Assembly (NCBI RefSeq): GCF_016908515.1
Contig: NZ_JAFBEA010000010.1
Location: 88,336 to 152,335, forward strand
Direction: 5' to 3'
Length of the DNA stretch: 64,000 nucleotides
Origin: Virgibacillus halotolerans
Lineage (GTDB): Bacteria; Bacillota; Bacilli; Bacillales; Amphibacillaceae
Part shown: in pieces, positions 39,069-47,254 of the stretch
Layout: every line of letters starts with the position of its first letter
How positions within the stretch are numbered: the stretch's first letter is position 1
The notes under the pieces: model-generated
The model's input: only the letters and a program-made list of their open reading frames with translations
What the model was told of the DNA's origin: nothing
The model's database searches: none
Translations under genes and position numbers: made by a program

Positions 39069-39279
39069 CTATGAAACTGGTTTCATTATCAGCATTACAG
39101 ATCTAACATAGATAGAATTTATATCGAGCTTATCTCTTTTTGTGTAAAAAATACCCTTTTATTTTATAAGGTTGTCAGGGGAATTATTAGAAACATTCTA
39201 GGTTTAACTCATCTAACTATTTGAACGTATTTTATTGATGCGAAAGTGAGTGAATAATAAACAGTGGTTCTCCATATAC

Positions 39280-39303
39280 TTATCCACAAAAACCTGTGGA
39301 TAG
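39280..39303. promoter_or_regulatory. Inverted DnaA-box pair upstream of phhB
   Basis: Perfect TTATCCACA at 39280-39288 and inverted TGTGGATAG (one mismatch) at 39295-39303, six bases apart, about 110 bases before the phhB start. Confidence 0.55.
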
Positions 39304-39413
39304 CGTGTGTATAGTTTTAGTATTCTGAAAAATGATGTTTTAACATTCAGTTAAAAGGGAAAACATTTGCTAGTTGTTTGTTCATAACGTCTATAATAAG
39401 AAAGGTTTGATCG

Positions 39414-39713
39414 ATGGTGCGTTTAAGTGAAGAAAAAATTGAAGAAGAACTGCAAGCTTTGCCAGATTGGGAACGACTGGACGAAAAGTGGATGGCGCGG
39501 AAGTACCGCTTTAAAAACTTCCTGGCTGGAATTAATTTTGTAAATCAGGTTGCAGTATATGCGGAGAAGGACAAACATCATCATCCATTTATTTCCATTG
39601 ATTATAAAGTGGTGACATTAAAAATATCGTCATGGCAAGAAAAGGGAATTACCGCTTTGGATTTTGAAATGGCAAATCACTTTGATGAACTCTATGAATT
39701 AGCCGAGAAATAA
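39414..39713 (+). CDS. phhB: Pterin-4a-carbinolamine dehydratase
   Basis: 99 residues. Family motifs: LPDWERLDEKWMARKYRFKN, NQVAVYAEKDKHHHPFISID (catalytic His cluster) and KVVTLKISSWQEKGITALD. It dehydrates 4a-hydroxytetrahydropterin. No aromatic amino-acid hydroxylase is nearby, so its role here is uncertain; in Gram-positives it may act in other pterin salvage. Lies alone, followed by a Noc site and a terminator. Confidence 0.92.
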   Translation: MVRLSEEKIEEELQALPDWERLDEKWMARKYRFKNFLAGINFVNQVAVYAEKDKHHHPFISIDYKVVTLKISSWQEKGITALDFEMANHFDELYELAEK

Positions 39714-39732
39714 GCATAACGAATTTTGTCGA

Positions 39733-39748
39733 TATTTCCCGGGAAATA
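39733..39748. other. Noc-binding site, perfect
   Basis: TATTTCCCGGGAAATA is an exact match to the Noc consensus known from B. subtilis. It lies 20 bases after phhB. The genome encodes Noc at 10062. Confidence 0.85.
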
Positions 39749-39784
39749 ATAACCCCCTCACAGTTAATGAGGGGGTTATTAATA
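39748..39784. terminator. Terminator after phhB
   Basis: Perfect 13-base arms AATAACCCCCTCA / TGAGGGGGTTATT, seven-base loop, symmetrical A/T ends. Its first base overlaps the end of the Noc site. Confidence 0.8.
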
Positions 39785-39895
39785 TTGCTAAGGAATAAGC
39801 TTTTATAATCAGTACAACGTCTTTTTACTTTATATATTGTGTAAATAGAGCACAAATATAACCGTCATAATCGATCCTGTTACCAAGTAGTGTGT

Positions 39896-40156
39896 CTAGT
39901 TGCTTTTCCCGTATAGCACCAAACCATTGCAAACCCGAGAAACTAACATAAGAAGAATAGATGCAATGAATAACACTAAGGGAACATAAGTAAAGATCTG
40001 TGCTACCCCTACGGTGAAAAAGAGCATGTGACAGCCTATGAAGAAGATAAGAGAACTGCGCGCTGTCGGACTAACAGGAGAGTTTTTGCGGAAATATATA
40101 ACAGCACCTGCTATACTAATAATAGAAAATAAAATGATTAAACTGCTATGAACCAT
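39896..40156 (-). CDS. Small membrane protein, unknown
   Basis: 86 residues with three hydrophobic segments (SLIILFSIISIAGAVIYF; SLIFFIGCHMLFFTVGVAQIF; LVLFIASILLMLVSRV). A good minus-strand site AAAGGATGTGAAG precedes the ATG. No family recognised. It is divergent from a MerR regulator 108 bases away with a palindrome in between, so it may be that regulator's target. Confidence 0.6.
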   Translation of the reverse strand: MVHSSLIILFSIISIAGAVIYFRKNSPVSPTARSSLIFFIGCHMLFFTVGVAQIFTYVPLVLFIASILLMLVSRVCNGLVLYGKSN

Positions 40157-40214
40157 CTACTTCACATCCTTTGTATGGATTGGAAATGTGACTTCCTTTT
40201 ACAAGGATACAAAG

Positions 40215-40228
40215 TGGGGTCGACCCCA
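40215..40228. promoter_or_regulatory. Candidate MerR operator
   Basis: TGGGGTCGACCCCA, a perfect 14-base palindrome in the gap between the divergent membrane protein and MerR genes, 37 bases before merR. Confidence 0.5.
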
Positions 40229-40264
40229 TGTAAAGACTTATATTTTAAGGGGGATAAATAAGCT

Positions 40265-40636
40265 ATGAAAATTGGAAAATTTATCAATAAGGTACAAACA
40301 ACGAAGGATACAGTAAGGCATTACGAAAAAGTCGGCCTGTTAAAACCGGCATGGGATAACACACACAGAATATACGGAGAAAAAGAGATCAACGATTTTC
40401 ATGCGATTAAAGAGATGCAAGCATTGGATATGTCTTTAAAAGAAATACAGGTAATTTTTGAAGTGAAACAGAACAATGGTTGTGGCTCAACCGAATTGCT
40501 AGAAGAAGTGATTCAAACAATCGTGGAGAAACAGCAACATCTTATGCTAGAAGAAAAGACAATCAGGCACAAAAAAGAGCAGATTACGGGGATGCTGAAT
40601 GTGCTAATGGAAGTGAATCAAAAAGGTAAGAAATAG
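40265..40636 (+). CDS. MerR family transcriptional regulator
   Basis: 123 residues. Winged HTH with TTKDTVRHYEKVGLLKPA and RIYGEKEINDFHAIKEMQAL, a linker, and a coiled-coil dimer helix (about 85-118). One isolated Cys (NNGCGS) between them; the paired Cys of metal sensors is missing, so a metal effector is unlikely. TAAGGGGG site upstream. Probably regulates itself and the divergent gene. Confidence 0.88.
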   Translation: MKIGKFINKVQTTKDTVRHYEKVGLLKPAWDNTHRIYGEKEINDFHAIKEMQALDMSLKEIQVIFEVKQNNGCGSTELLEEVIQTIVEKQQHLMLEEKTIRHKKEQITGMLNVLMEVNQKGKK

Positions 40637-40755
40637 AAAGAGGACCAGATCGACCCGGTCCCTTCTAAAGAACTGTATATAATCATTTTTTTGAATGTCA
40701 AACACATTTTTCTGTTTATATAGCTAATGATATAAAGTATTGTCTCTTTTCTAAT

Positions 40756-41301
40756 CTAATGCTTCATCCACTCTGTTGCCAACATGCCATATACAACATG
40801 ATCCACATAATGATCATACAGCCATTCTGCTTGACGTAGCTGTCCTTCACGGGTAAAGCCTAATCTCTCTGGGATGGAGCGGCTTTTTTTGTTTTCATAG
40901 GCGGCACGGATGTCGACACGGTTTAGTTTTAACTGATAGAACGCATAGTCAACCAAAGATTGTGTAGCTTGGGTCATAATCCCTTTACCTTGAAATCCTT
41001 CGCCTAACCAATACCCAATGTAGCCCACTTTATTGGTCCAGTCGCAGTGGTTGAACCCGGCAATTCCAACGAGCTTATCTTGATAAAACACCCCTGCTGT
41101 AAGTCCTTTACCTTCACGATAATCATGCAGTATATGTTCAATATATGCATGGGAATCATCAACGATTGTTGTTTTGTCAACCCAGCCAAGCCATTCGCGT
41201 AAATGTTCTCTGGAATCGTCGGTTAACTGAAAGAGCGCTTCCGCATCTTGTAAATCCAATAGCTTTAATACAATGTTTTCATCAATTTCTCGTGTGAACA
41301 T
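40756..41301 (-). CDS. GNAT acetyltransferase of the RimL/YdaF type
   Basis: 181 residues. Start LKLLDLQDAEALFQLTDDSR, then REWLGWVDKT, VGIAGFNHCDWTNKVGYIGY and the CoA loop WLGEGFQGKGIMTQATQSLV, ending NRVDIRAAYENKKSRSIPERLGF. This pattern is that of ribosomal-protein-serine or similar N-acetyltransferases. The actual substrate cannot be read from sequence. Stands alone. Confidence 0.88.
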   Translation of the reverse strand: MFTREIDENIVLKLLDLQDAEALFQLTDDSREHLREWLGWVDKTTIVDDSHAYIEHILHDYREGKGLTAGVFYQDKLVGIAGFNHCDWTNKVGYIGYWLGEGFQGKGIMTQATQSLVDYAFYQLKLNRVDIRAAYENKKSRSIPERLGFTREGQLRQAEWLYDHYVDHVVYGMLATEWMKH

Positions 41302-41487
41302 GTGCTTCCACCGTCCTTTGTAGGATATAGCATATCACAATAGCAAGCGGCAGACACGACCCGGTTTTTGTCGAAGTCTGTATTTTTCCATAGGTAAATA
41401 GATGGATTTGTTCGACAAATCAAGGTTTTGTACCATGTTATAAGGTATAATAAACGTACTTAATCATAAAAGGATGTGTCTATCGTG

Positions 41488-43020
41488 ATGAAAAATAATG
41501 TGAAAGCGATATTTTTATTCTTTCTGATCTTAACCATTGCGTTTATGCCATTTGCTGATCAGGAAAAAGCATTATTTGTAACTGCATCCGATGAATTAAC
41601 AGAAGCGGATTTAGAAGCATCCGCAACATTACATGAAAAGTTGAATGTTATCCTAGGTGATGAGCGGTTGGATGGTACGGTAACTGGTGTAAGTGTTAGA
41701 AAGGCAGATACGGGTGAAGCAGTATTCTCCCAGATGGGTGATACGCGACTGCATCCTGCCTCTAATATGAAGCTATTGACCAGTGCTGCAGCATTGGAAA
41801 CACTTGGGGAAGATTATCAATTCACTACGGAAGTTTTAACAGATGGTAAAGTGAAGGGAAAGGTACTGCAAGGGGATCTGTATTTAAAAGGTAAAGGAGA
41901 TCCAACATTAATGAAAGAAGATCTTGATCAGTTAGCATTAGGTTTAAAGGATCAGGGTATTTCAAAAGTTAAAGGGAATCTGATCGGTGATGATCGTTGG
42001 TATGATGATATTAGGTTATCCATGGACTTGAATTGGAATGATGAACCATTTTATACTGGTGCACAAGTTTCTGCACTAACCCTTTCGCCTGATGATGATT
42101 ATGATTCAGGAACCGTTATTGTGGAAGTCATGCCAAACAATAAGCAAGGGAAAAAGGCAGAAAAAGCCAAAGTGAAACTGACACCAGAAACAGATTATGT
42201 TGACATTATAAATAAAACCGAGATGGTCCCTGAAAATGAAAAGAAGGATATTTCCATTGAACGGGAACACGGAACAAATAATATTGTTATTGAAGGAAAA
42301 ATGCCACATAAAGGGGCAAGTTCGAAGTCTTGGGTAGCTGTTTGGGAGCCGACAGAATATGCGCTGGATGTGTTTAAAAAATCCTTGGAGGAAAATGGTG
42401 TCCAGCTAATTGGAGATGCCAAGGTAAAGACCGGTAAAACAGCAAAAGATGCAACACTGATTACTGCAAAAAAATCGATGCCTTTAAAAGATCTGCTTAT
42501 TCCATTTATGAAGTTAAGCAACAACGGCCACGGGGAAACATTAACAAAGGAAATGGGTAAGGTCGTAAATGATAAAGGTACTTGGGATGATGGACTGAAG
42601 GTAATCAACAATACATTGGATGGACTTGATGTTAACACAGACACGATCCTGCTTCGTGATGGATCCGGTATGTCACATAAAACAGTGATTCCGACAGAAG
42701 AATTAACCCACATGCTCTATGCCATTCAGGAAAAGAGCTGGTTTAACACATTTGAAAAATCGCTGCCTGTAGCTGGTGTAGATGACCGTTTAATCGGGGG
42801 TACATTACGCGATCGGATGAAAGATAAAGAGACGAAAGGGAATGTGAAAGCCAAGACAGGATCTTTAACAGGTGTGTCCAGCCTTTCCGGTTATGTGACA
42901 TCGAAGGATGGAGAAAAATTAATCTTCTCGATCATGATCAATAATTACCTCGGATCTTCCGTAACAAGTATAGAGGATAAAATCGCAACAGTGCTTGCCA
43001 AGCATGATTTTACGGAATAA
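41488..43020 (+). CDS. D-alanyl-D-alanine carboxypeptidase/endopeptidase, PBP4-type (peptidase S13)
   Basis: About 510 residues from ATG 41488 (AAAGGATGTG upstream; a GTG at 41485 is equally possible). Signal-peptide-like N-terminus. Penicillin-binding motifs: SxxK in HPASNMKLLTSAAALE, SxN in KLSNNGHGETL, KTG in AKTGSLTGVSSLSGY. The long insertion between SxxK and SxN is typical of class C PBP4. It trims peptidoglycan stem peptides outside the cell. Confidence 0.92.
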   Translation: MKNNVKAIFLFFLILTIAFMPFADQEKALFVTASDELTEADLEASATLHEKLNVILGDERLDGTVTGVSVRKADTGEAVFSQMGDTRLHPASNMKLLTSAAALETLGEDYQFTTEVLTDGKVKGKVLQGDLYLKGKGDPTLMKEDLDQLALGLKDQGISKVKGNLIGDDRWYDDIRLSMDLNWNDEPFYTGAQVSALTLSPDDDYDSGTVIVEVMPNNKQGKKAEKAKVKLTPETDYVDIINKTEMVPENEKKDISIEREHGTNNIVIEGKMPHKGASSKSWVAVWEPTEYALDVFKKSLEENGVQLIGDAKVKTGKTAKDATLITAKKSMPLKDLLIPFMKLSNNGHGETLTKEMGKVVNDKGTWDDGLKVINNTLDGLDVNTDTILLRDGSGMSHKTVIPTEELTHMLYAIQEKSWFNTFEKSLPVAGVDDRLIGGTLRDRMKDKETKGNVKAKTGSLTGVSSLSGYVTSKDGEKLIFSIMINNYLGSSVTSIEDKIATVLAKHDFTE

Positions 43021-43111
43021 ATCAGTGAATGACGCAAACTGCAAACCTTAGTGGGTCTGTTTAGGTAAAATGTGGTACGATAACATAAACAGATTCTCGA
43101 TGAAGGTTGTG

Positions 43112-44575
43112 ATGTCTTTGGGATTTAGCAGTATTATTACGTTGATTGTTTCAATCGTTACCATTATCAATATTTTATTAGCAATTTTAGTTGTTTTTAT
43201 CGAGAGAAGAGATATTGGGACAACGTGGGCATGGCTAATGATCTTGTTTTTTATTCCTGTTGTCGGCTTTTTAGTTTATTTGTTCTTTGGAAGGCAGTTA
43301 AAGCAAAAGAACTTCTATAAACTTACAGTTGAAGAAAGTGATTATTTAGAAGGCGCAGCAGATGAACAAATAAGGCAAATAAAACAGGCAGAAGGGTTAG
43401 ATGAAAGTCGTCTGGTTCAAAAATATGGACACATGCTTCTAATGAATTTGAAATCATCCACTTCGTTGGTCACAACGGATAATGATATTACTATCTTTAA
43501 TGATGGGGAAGAAAAGTTCGATGCCTTATTTCAAGATATAAGGGATGCAAAAAAGGAAATAAATATTCAATACTACACCATTCAACGGGATTTACTAGGA
43601 AAAAAACTGCGTGATGAGCTGACGAAAAAGGCAAAAGAAGGTGTAAAGGTACGTGTACTTTATGATGAAATAGGTTCAAGGAAAATAACCAAATCCTTCT
43701 TTAAAAATTTGATTGCGCACGGTGGCGAAGTAGAGGTTTTCTTTCCATCGATTGTGAAGTTTATTAATCCCCGGCTTAATAATAGAAATCACCGTAAATT
43801 ATGTGTCATTGATGGAAACATCGGTTATATTGGTGGATTCAATATCGGAAAAGAGTACTTAGGTATGGTTAAAAAGTTTGGCTATTGGCGTGACACGCAT
43901 TTCCGGATGATTGGCGAAGCTGTAGATCAAATACAGGGCAGGTTTATCCTGGATTGGAAGGAAGCCACGAGGCAGAAAGAGACACATTTGAATGAGTTTT
44001 TATTTCGAACAGAAAAAAACCAAGGTACCTCTCCTGTTCAGATTGTCGCTTCCGGTCCCAATTCGTATACCGAACATATTAAAATGATGTATCTCAAGTT
44101 AATTATGAACGCAAAGAAAAGTGTTTATATACAAACTCCCTACTTTATTCCGGATGCGAGTTTCTTGGATGCTTGTAGAATAGCATTGTTAGGTGGGGTT
44201 GACGTCCGCATCATGATACCGAATAAACCAGATCACCCCTTTGTATATTGGGCTACACTTTCCTATGCAGGAAAGCTTCTGGAATATGGCGCAAAGATAT
44301 TGATTTATGAAAATGGATTTCTGCATGCAAAAACGATTGTAGTGGATGAAGAAGTTGCATCGGTAGGTACAACGAACATCGATGAGCGAAGCTTTAGTTT
44401 GAATTTCGAAGTTAACGCGATTGTTTATGATGAAAAAGTAGCGGGTCAACTGCAGGACATGTTTCTTCAGGATACGGAGCAAAGTTCTCTTTTAACAACA
44501 GAACGATATCAAAATCGATCCACTTTTATTAAATTTAAGGAAGCCATTTCCCGTCTGCTATCCCCAATTTTATAA
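43112..44575 (+). CDS. cls: Cardiolipin synthase
   Basis: 487 residues from ATG 43112, which gives the usual family N-terminus (two membrane helices, then ERRDIGTTWAWLMILFFIPV) and has AAGG five bases upstream. An in-frame ATG at 43070 would add 14 residues. Two PLD motifs: HRKLCVIDGNIGYIGGFN and HAKTIVVDEEVASVGTTN. It condenses two phosphatidylglycerols to cardiolipin, a lipid raised under salt stress. Lies 91 bases after the PBP4 gene. Confidence 0.93.
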   Translation: MSLGFSSIITLIVSIVTIINILLAILVVFIERRDIGTTWAWLMILFFIPVVGFLVYLFFGRQLKQKNFYKLTVEESDYLEGAADEQIRQIKQAEGLDESRLVQKYGHMLLMNLKSSTSLVTTDNDITIFNDGEEKFDALFQDIRDAKKEINIQYYTIQRDLLGKKLRDELTKKAKEGVKVRVLYDEIGSRKITKSFFKNLIAHGGEVEVFFPSIVKFINPRLNNRNHRKLCVIDGNIGYIGGFNIGKEYLGMVKKFGYWRDTHFRMIGEAVDQIQGRFILDWKEATRQKETHLNEFLFRTEKNQGTSPVQIVASGPNSYTEHIKMMYLKLIMNAKKSVYIQTPYFIPDASFLDACRIALLGGVDVRIMIPNKPDHPFVYWATLSYAGKLLEYGAKILIYENGFLHAKTIVVDEEVASVGTTNIDERSFSLNFEVNAIVYDEKVAGQLQDMFLQDTEQSSLLTTERYQNRSTFIKFKEAISRLLSPIL

Positions 44576-44620
44576 ATGTTTCGATGGGCAAACACGGGAT
44601 TAGACCGATTTTCTATGGCT

Positions 44621-44651
44621 AAAAACACTTTCTTACATAGAAAGTGTTTTT
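44621..44651. terminator. Bidirectional terminator between cls and the Spo0E-like gene
   Basis: Perfect 12-base arms AAAAACACTTTC / GAAAGTGTTTTT with a seven-base loop, with A- and T-rich ends usable from both sides. Confidence 0.85.
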
Positions 44652-44817
44652 AAGTTTTGTTTACCTGTTTGACGATATATTCCAGTTCATTTAGTAACTT
44701 GTCTAATTCCTGGGATATATGTACGACAGCATCATAATTATTTTCTAATGTGCTTGCGTTATACATTTCTAATCTAAGTTGTTCGATTTGCGTTTCTAAT
44801 GTTTCCTTCAGACTCAA
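44650..44817 (-). CDS. Spo0E-like aspartyl-phosphate phosphatase
   Basis: 55 residues from TTG 44817: MSLKETLETQIEQLRLEMYN, then the family hallmark SQELDKLLNEL (consensus SQxLD). The minus-strand sequence GTGGTGGAAG gives an acceptable ribosome binding site. Spo0E-family proteins are small two-helix phosphatases that remove phosphate from Spo0A~P and delay sporulation. The TTG start means the exact N-terminus is less sure; the frame also continues upstream. Confidence 0.82.
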   Translation of the reverse strand: MSLKETLETQIEQLRLEMYNASTLENNYDAVVHISQELDKLLNELEYIVKQVNKT

Positions 44818-45030
44818 GTAACTTCCACCACTCTTTCATAGCTATTAATAGCCCGTTTTAGATAGGTTAAAACATGTCATAAACTGTAAAATCATGCACT
44901 GCCTGAAGGAAATTGTTCTTTGTTATGGTAAGATAAAATAATATACAAATAGAGCGCATCATATATGGAACGTTTTGTTCGAAGAAAATTTTTTCTAAAA
45001 AGAAGCCGATGTGGAAGGATGGGGTGTGGA

Positions 45031-45987
45031 ATGCAGGAAAAGGCAATTACGATTGAAAGTTTGGTTCACAAGTTTTCATTAAAAATATTAGCAGGGAATA
45101 GCCAATTGCAGCGAACGATCACGCAATCAAAGGCGCACCGACCCGGTTTGGAATTTGTCGGTTACTTTGACTTCTTTCCGATGAATCGTGTGCAGGTACT
45201 TGGTAGGAAGGAAATCACTTTTCTGCACAAACTAAATGAGGATGAACGTAAACAACGAATAGGAAATATCGTCAAATATCATCCACCCTGCTTCATTGTT
45301 ACGCATGGACAGACTGGACTGGACTATTTAAAGCAATATTGTACCGAGGAAGCAATCCCATTATTATACACGACGGAGGCTACCTCAGAATTTATTGCAA
45401 AGCTTGATGCTTATATGATAAAAATATTAGCGGATGAAATAGCGGTGCACGGCGTTTGCATTAATGTTTCTGGAATAGGAATCATATTGCGCGGAAATTC
45501 AGGAGTTGGAAAAAGTGAAACAGCACATACGCTAATTCGGCGCGGACATCGCTTGGTTGCGGATGATATCGTTGTACTCAAAAAGCTCAGTCACCGAACC
45601 TTGCTTGGAACACACAATGAGACGAATAAGGAATTTCTTGCGCTTCGCAGTATTGGATTGTTAAATGTCGTTCGGCTATATGGAAGAAAGGCATTCCAGG
45701 AAGAGACTCGTATTGCGCTGGATATCAAACTGACAAAGTGGGACGACGACTCTTTGAATAATGAATTGGAGATTGAACCCAAATTCAGGAAATATATGGG
45801 TGTATCCGTCCCACATATTGAGATCCAACTACAGCCAGGACGGGATGTGGCTGGATTAATTGAAGCGGCGGCAAATAACTGGTATCTCCAACAACAGGGA
45901 TACAGTGCAATGGATGAGTTTGTAGAACGAATAGAAGCGAATTCCAATGTATTTGACCCGAAAGATGTTCAAGGCCCTGAAGATTGA
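45031..45987 (+). CDS. Divergent HPr kinase/phosphorylase paralogue (HprK-like)
   Basis: 318 residues from ATG 45031 (AAGGATGGGGTG upstream); the frame opens at 44965 but with no site. N-terminal HprK domain, then His140 (IAVHGVCIN), Walker [10 protein letters not shown] at 155-163 where canonical HprK has GDSG, and RGHRLVADD with D178-D179. The family signature normally E-I-R-G-L-G...G-A-V-R reads [20 protein letters not shown], losing the Glu (A204) and Arg (Q223). It may have lost or changed activity towards HPr. Not with lgt as usual, but next to rlmH. Confidence 0.85.
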   Translation: MQEKAITIESLVHKFSLKILAGNSQLQRTITQSKAHRPGLEFVGYFDFFPMNRVQVLGRKEITFLHKLNEDERKQRIGNIVKYHPPCFIVTHGQTGLDYLKQYCTEEAIPLLYTTEATSEFIAKLDAYMIKILADEIAVHGVCINVSGIGIILRGNSGVGKSETAHTLIRRGHRLVADDIVVLKKLSHRTLLGTHNETNKEFLALRSIGLLNVVRLYGRKAFQEETRIALDIKLTKWDDDSLNNELEIEPKFRKYMGVSVPHIEIQLQPGRDVAGLIEAAANNWYLQQQGYSAMDEFVERIEANSNVFDPKDVQGPED

Positions 45988-46034
45988 TGGAATCGTTTTA
46001 CGGATTACTTAAGAAAAAGGACGGAAAAAATCAT

Positions 46035-46514
46035 ATGAAAATATCCATTATTGCAGTCGGGAAATTAAAGGAAAAATACCTCAAACAGGGCATCCAGGAA
46101 TATTTGAAACGGCTGACTGCCTATGCCAAGGTTGATATCATCGAATTAGCGGATGAAAAGGCACCGGAAAACATGAGTGAAGCCCAGATGCTGGAAGTGA
46201 AACAAAAAGAAGGCGAACGTATTCTAGGGAGTATCCATCCAGATACGTTCGTCATTACCCTTGAAATCAACGGCAAGATGCTAAGTTCGGAACAGCTCGC
46301 AGCAAAGATGGACGAACTAGCTACCTATGGGAAAAGTAAGATTGCTTTTGTGATTGGTGGATCACTGGGGTTAAGTGAAGCAGTGGAGAAGCGGAGTGAT
46401 TTGGCCTTGTCATTTTCTAAGATGACTTTTCCACATCAGGTAATGCGGTTGGTTTTGTTGGAGCAGGTGTATCGGGCGTTTCGGATTATTAGGGGGGAGC
46501 CTTATCATAAGTAA
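46035..46514 (+). CDS. rlmH: 23S rRNA (pseudouridine1915-N3)-methyltransferase RlmH
   Basis: 159 residues from ATG 46035 (AAAAAGGACGG upstream), the exact B. subtilis YydA length. SPOUT-fold signs: [33 protein letters not shown], and the C-terminal knot [20 protein letters not shown] ending RGEPYHK. It methylates pseudouridine 1915 in helix 69. The last codons, GAGCCTTATCATAAGTAA, resemble the attB of staphylococcal SCC elements, which integrate at this gene end. Confidence 0.96.
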   Translation: MKISIIAVGKLKEKYLKQGIQEYLKRLTAYAKVDIIELADEKAPENMSEAQMLEVKQKEGERILGSIHPDTFVITLEINGKMLSSEQLAAKMDELATYGKSKIAFVIGGSLGLSEAVEKRSDLALSFSKMTFPHQVMRLVLLEQVYRAFRIIRGEPYHK

Positions 46515-46632
46515 AATGTATTTCAATAAAATATGGAAAAATTCAGTTAGTCGTAGGCCGTTAGATCTCATCTTTTGAAATAGTCTTACTGACCGATAAC
46601 TTTATACAAAAGCATGTGGATCCAGATATACA

Positions 46633-46666
46633 GCACCGCAAATGATTGAACTTGCGGTGCCTTTTA
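46633..46666 (+). terminator. Terminator downstream of rlmH
   Basis: GCACCGCAA (46633-46641) pairs with TTGCGGTGC (46652-46660), followed by CTTTTATT. Confidence 0.7.
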
Positions 46667-46875
46667 TTCCATCCCTATACCAGAAAGCTATCCCCTAGAA
46701 GACCATCCTTAACAACTTCTTCAGCAACCCCATCCCACTAATCGCCTACCCCCTCTGTTAATATCATTTACCCTCTTCACTCCATAAATACCACCTACTC
46801 GCACCACCCAAAACCACCAAATATCATTTCCCAAAATAAATTTTCCAATTCATGCCTCCTAAACCCACCTTCGTA
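46665..46875 (+). other. C-rich, G-poor tract between rlmH and the phage-like module
   Basis: About 210 bases in which G is almost absent while C-runs (CCCC, ACCACCC, CCCAAAACC) abound. No ORF of note on either strand. This composition is unlike anything else in the window. Together with 46515-46632 and 46876-47001 it makes a gene-free stretch of nearly 490 bases. Confidence 0.6.
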
Positions 46876-47001
46876 CGATTATTAAGATAGAAGGTGTTAT
46901 TTTCTGTTTCTATCAGTAATGTTACACCTTCATCTTCACCAATCTTTTTCGATTTGCTGTAGTAACAGTAAAAATAAAGATTACAAAAAGGAGGGTTAGC
47001 A

Positions 47002-47187
47002 TTGGAACGACAAACAATAACCGTTAAGGAAGTCGCGAATTATCTTGGGGTTCACACAGATACAATTTATATCATGGTAAAACAGAAGCAACTTCCACAC
47101 TTGAAAGTACAAAATCGCATTTTGTTCACGAAAGAATCCATTGATCTATGGATACAAGACCAAGAGTATACAAACCTGCACAGCTAA
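47002..47187 (+). CDS. Excisionase-type helix-turn-helix protein
   Basis: 61 residues, TTG start with a very strong AAAGGAGGGTTAGCA site. ITVKEVANYLGVHTDTIYIM then HLKVQNRILFTKESIDLWI is the MerR-like winged-helix of the excisionase/HTH_17 family. Such proteins direct excision or regulate phage and conjugative elements. No integrase lies in the window, so excision cannot be assumed. First gene of the phage-like module. Confidence 0.82.
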   Translation: MERQTITVKEVANYLGVHTDTIYIMVKQKQLPHLKVQNRILFTKESIDLWIQDQEYTNLHS

Positions 47188-47204
47188 GCTGCAGGTTTAT
47201 TTGT
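47172..47204 (+). terminator. Hairpin overlapping the stop of the HTH gene
   Basis: AAACCTGCA (47172-47180) pairs with TGCAGGTTT (47190-47198), with TTTATTTGT after it. It may terminate or attenuate before the DnaD-like gene. Confidence 0.5.
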
Positions 47205-47254
47205 ACGTTAAAAAGAATGCCTTACATATAGGCTTAGGGAAAGGGAAGATAGAC

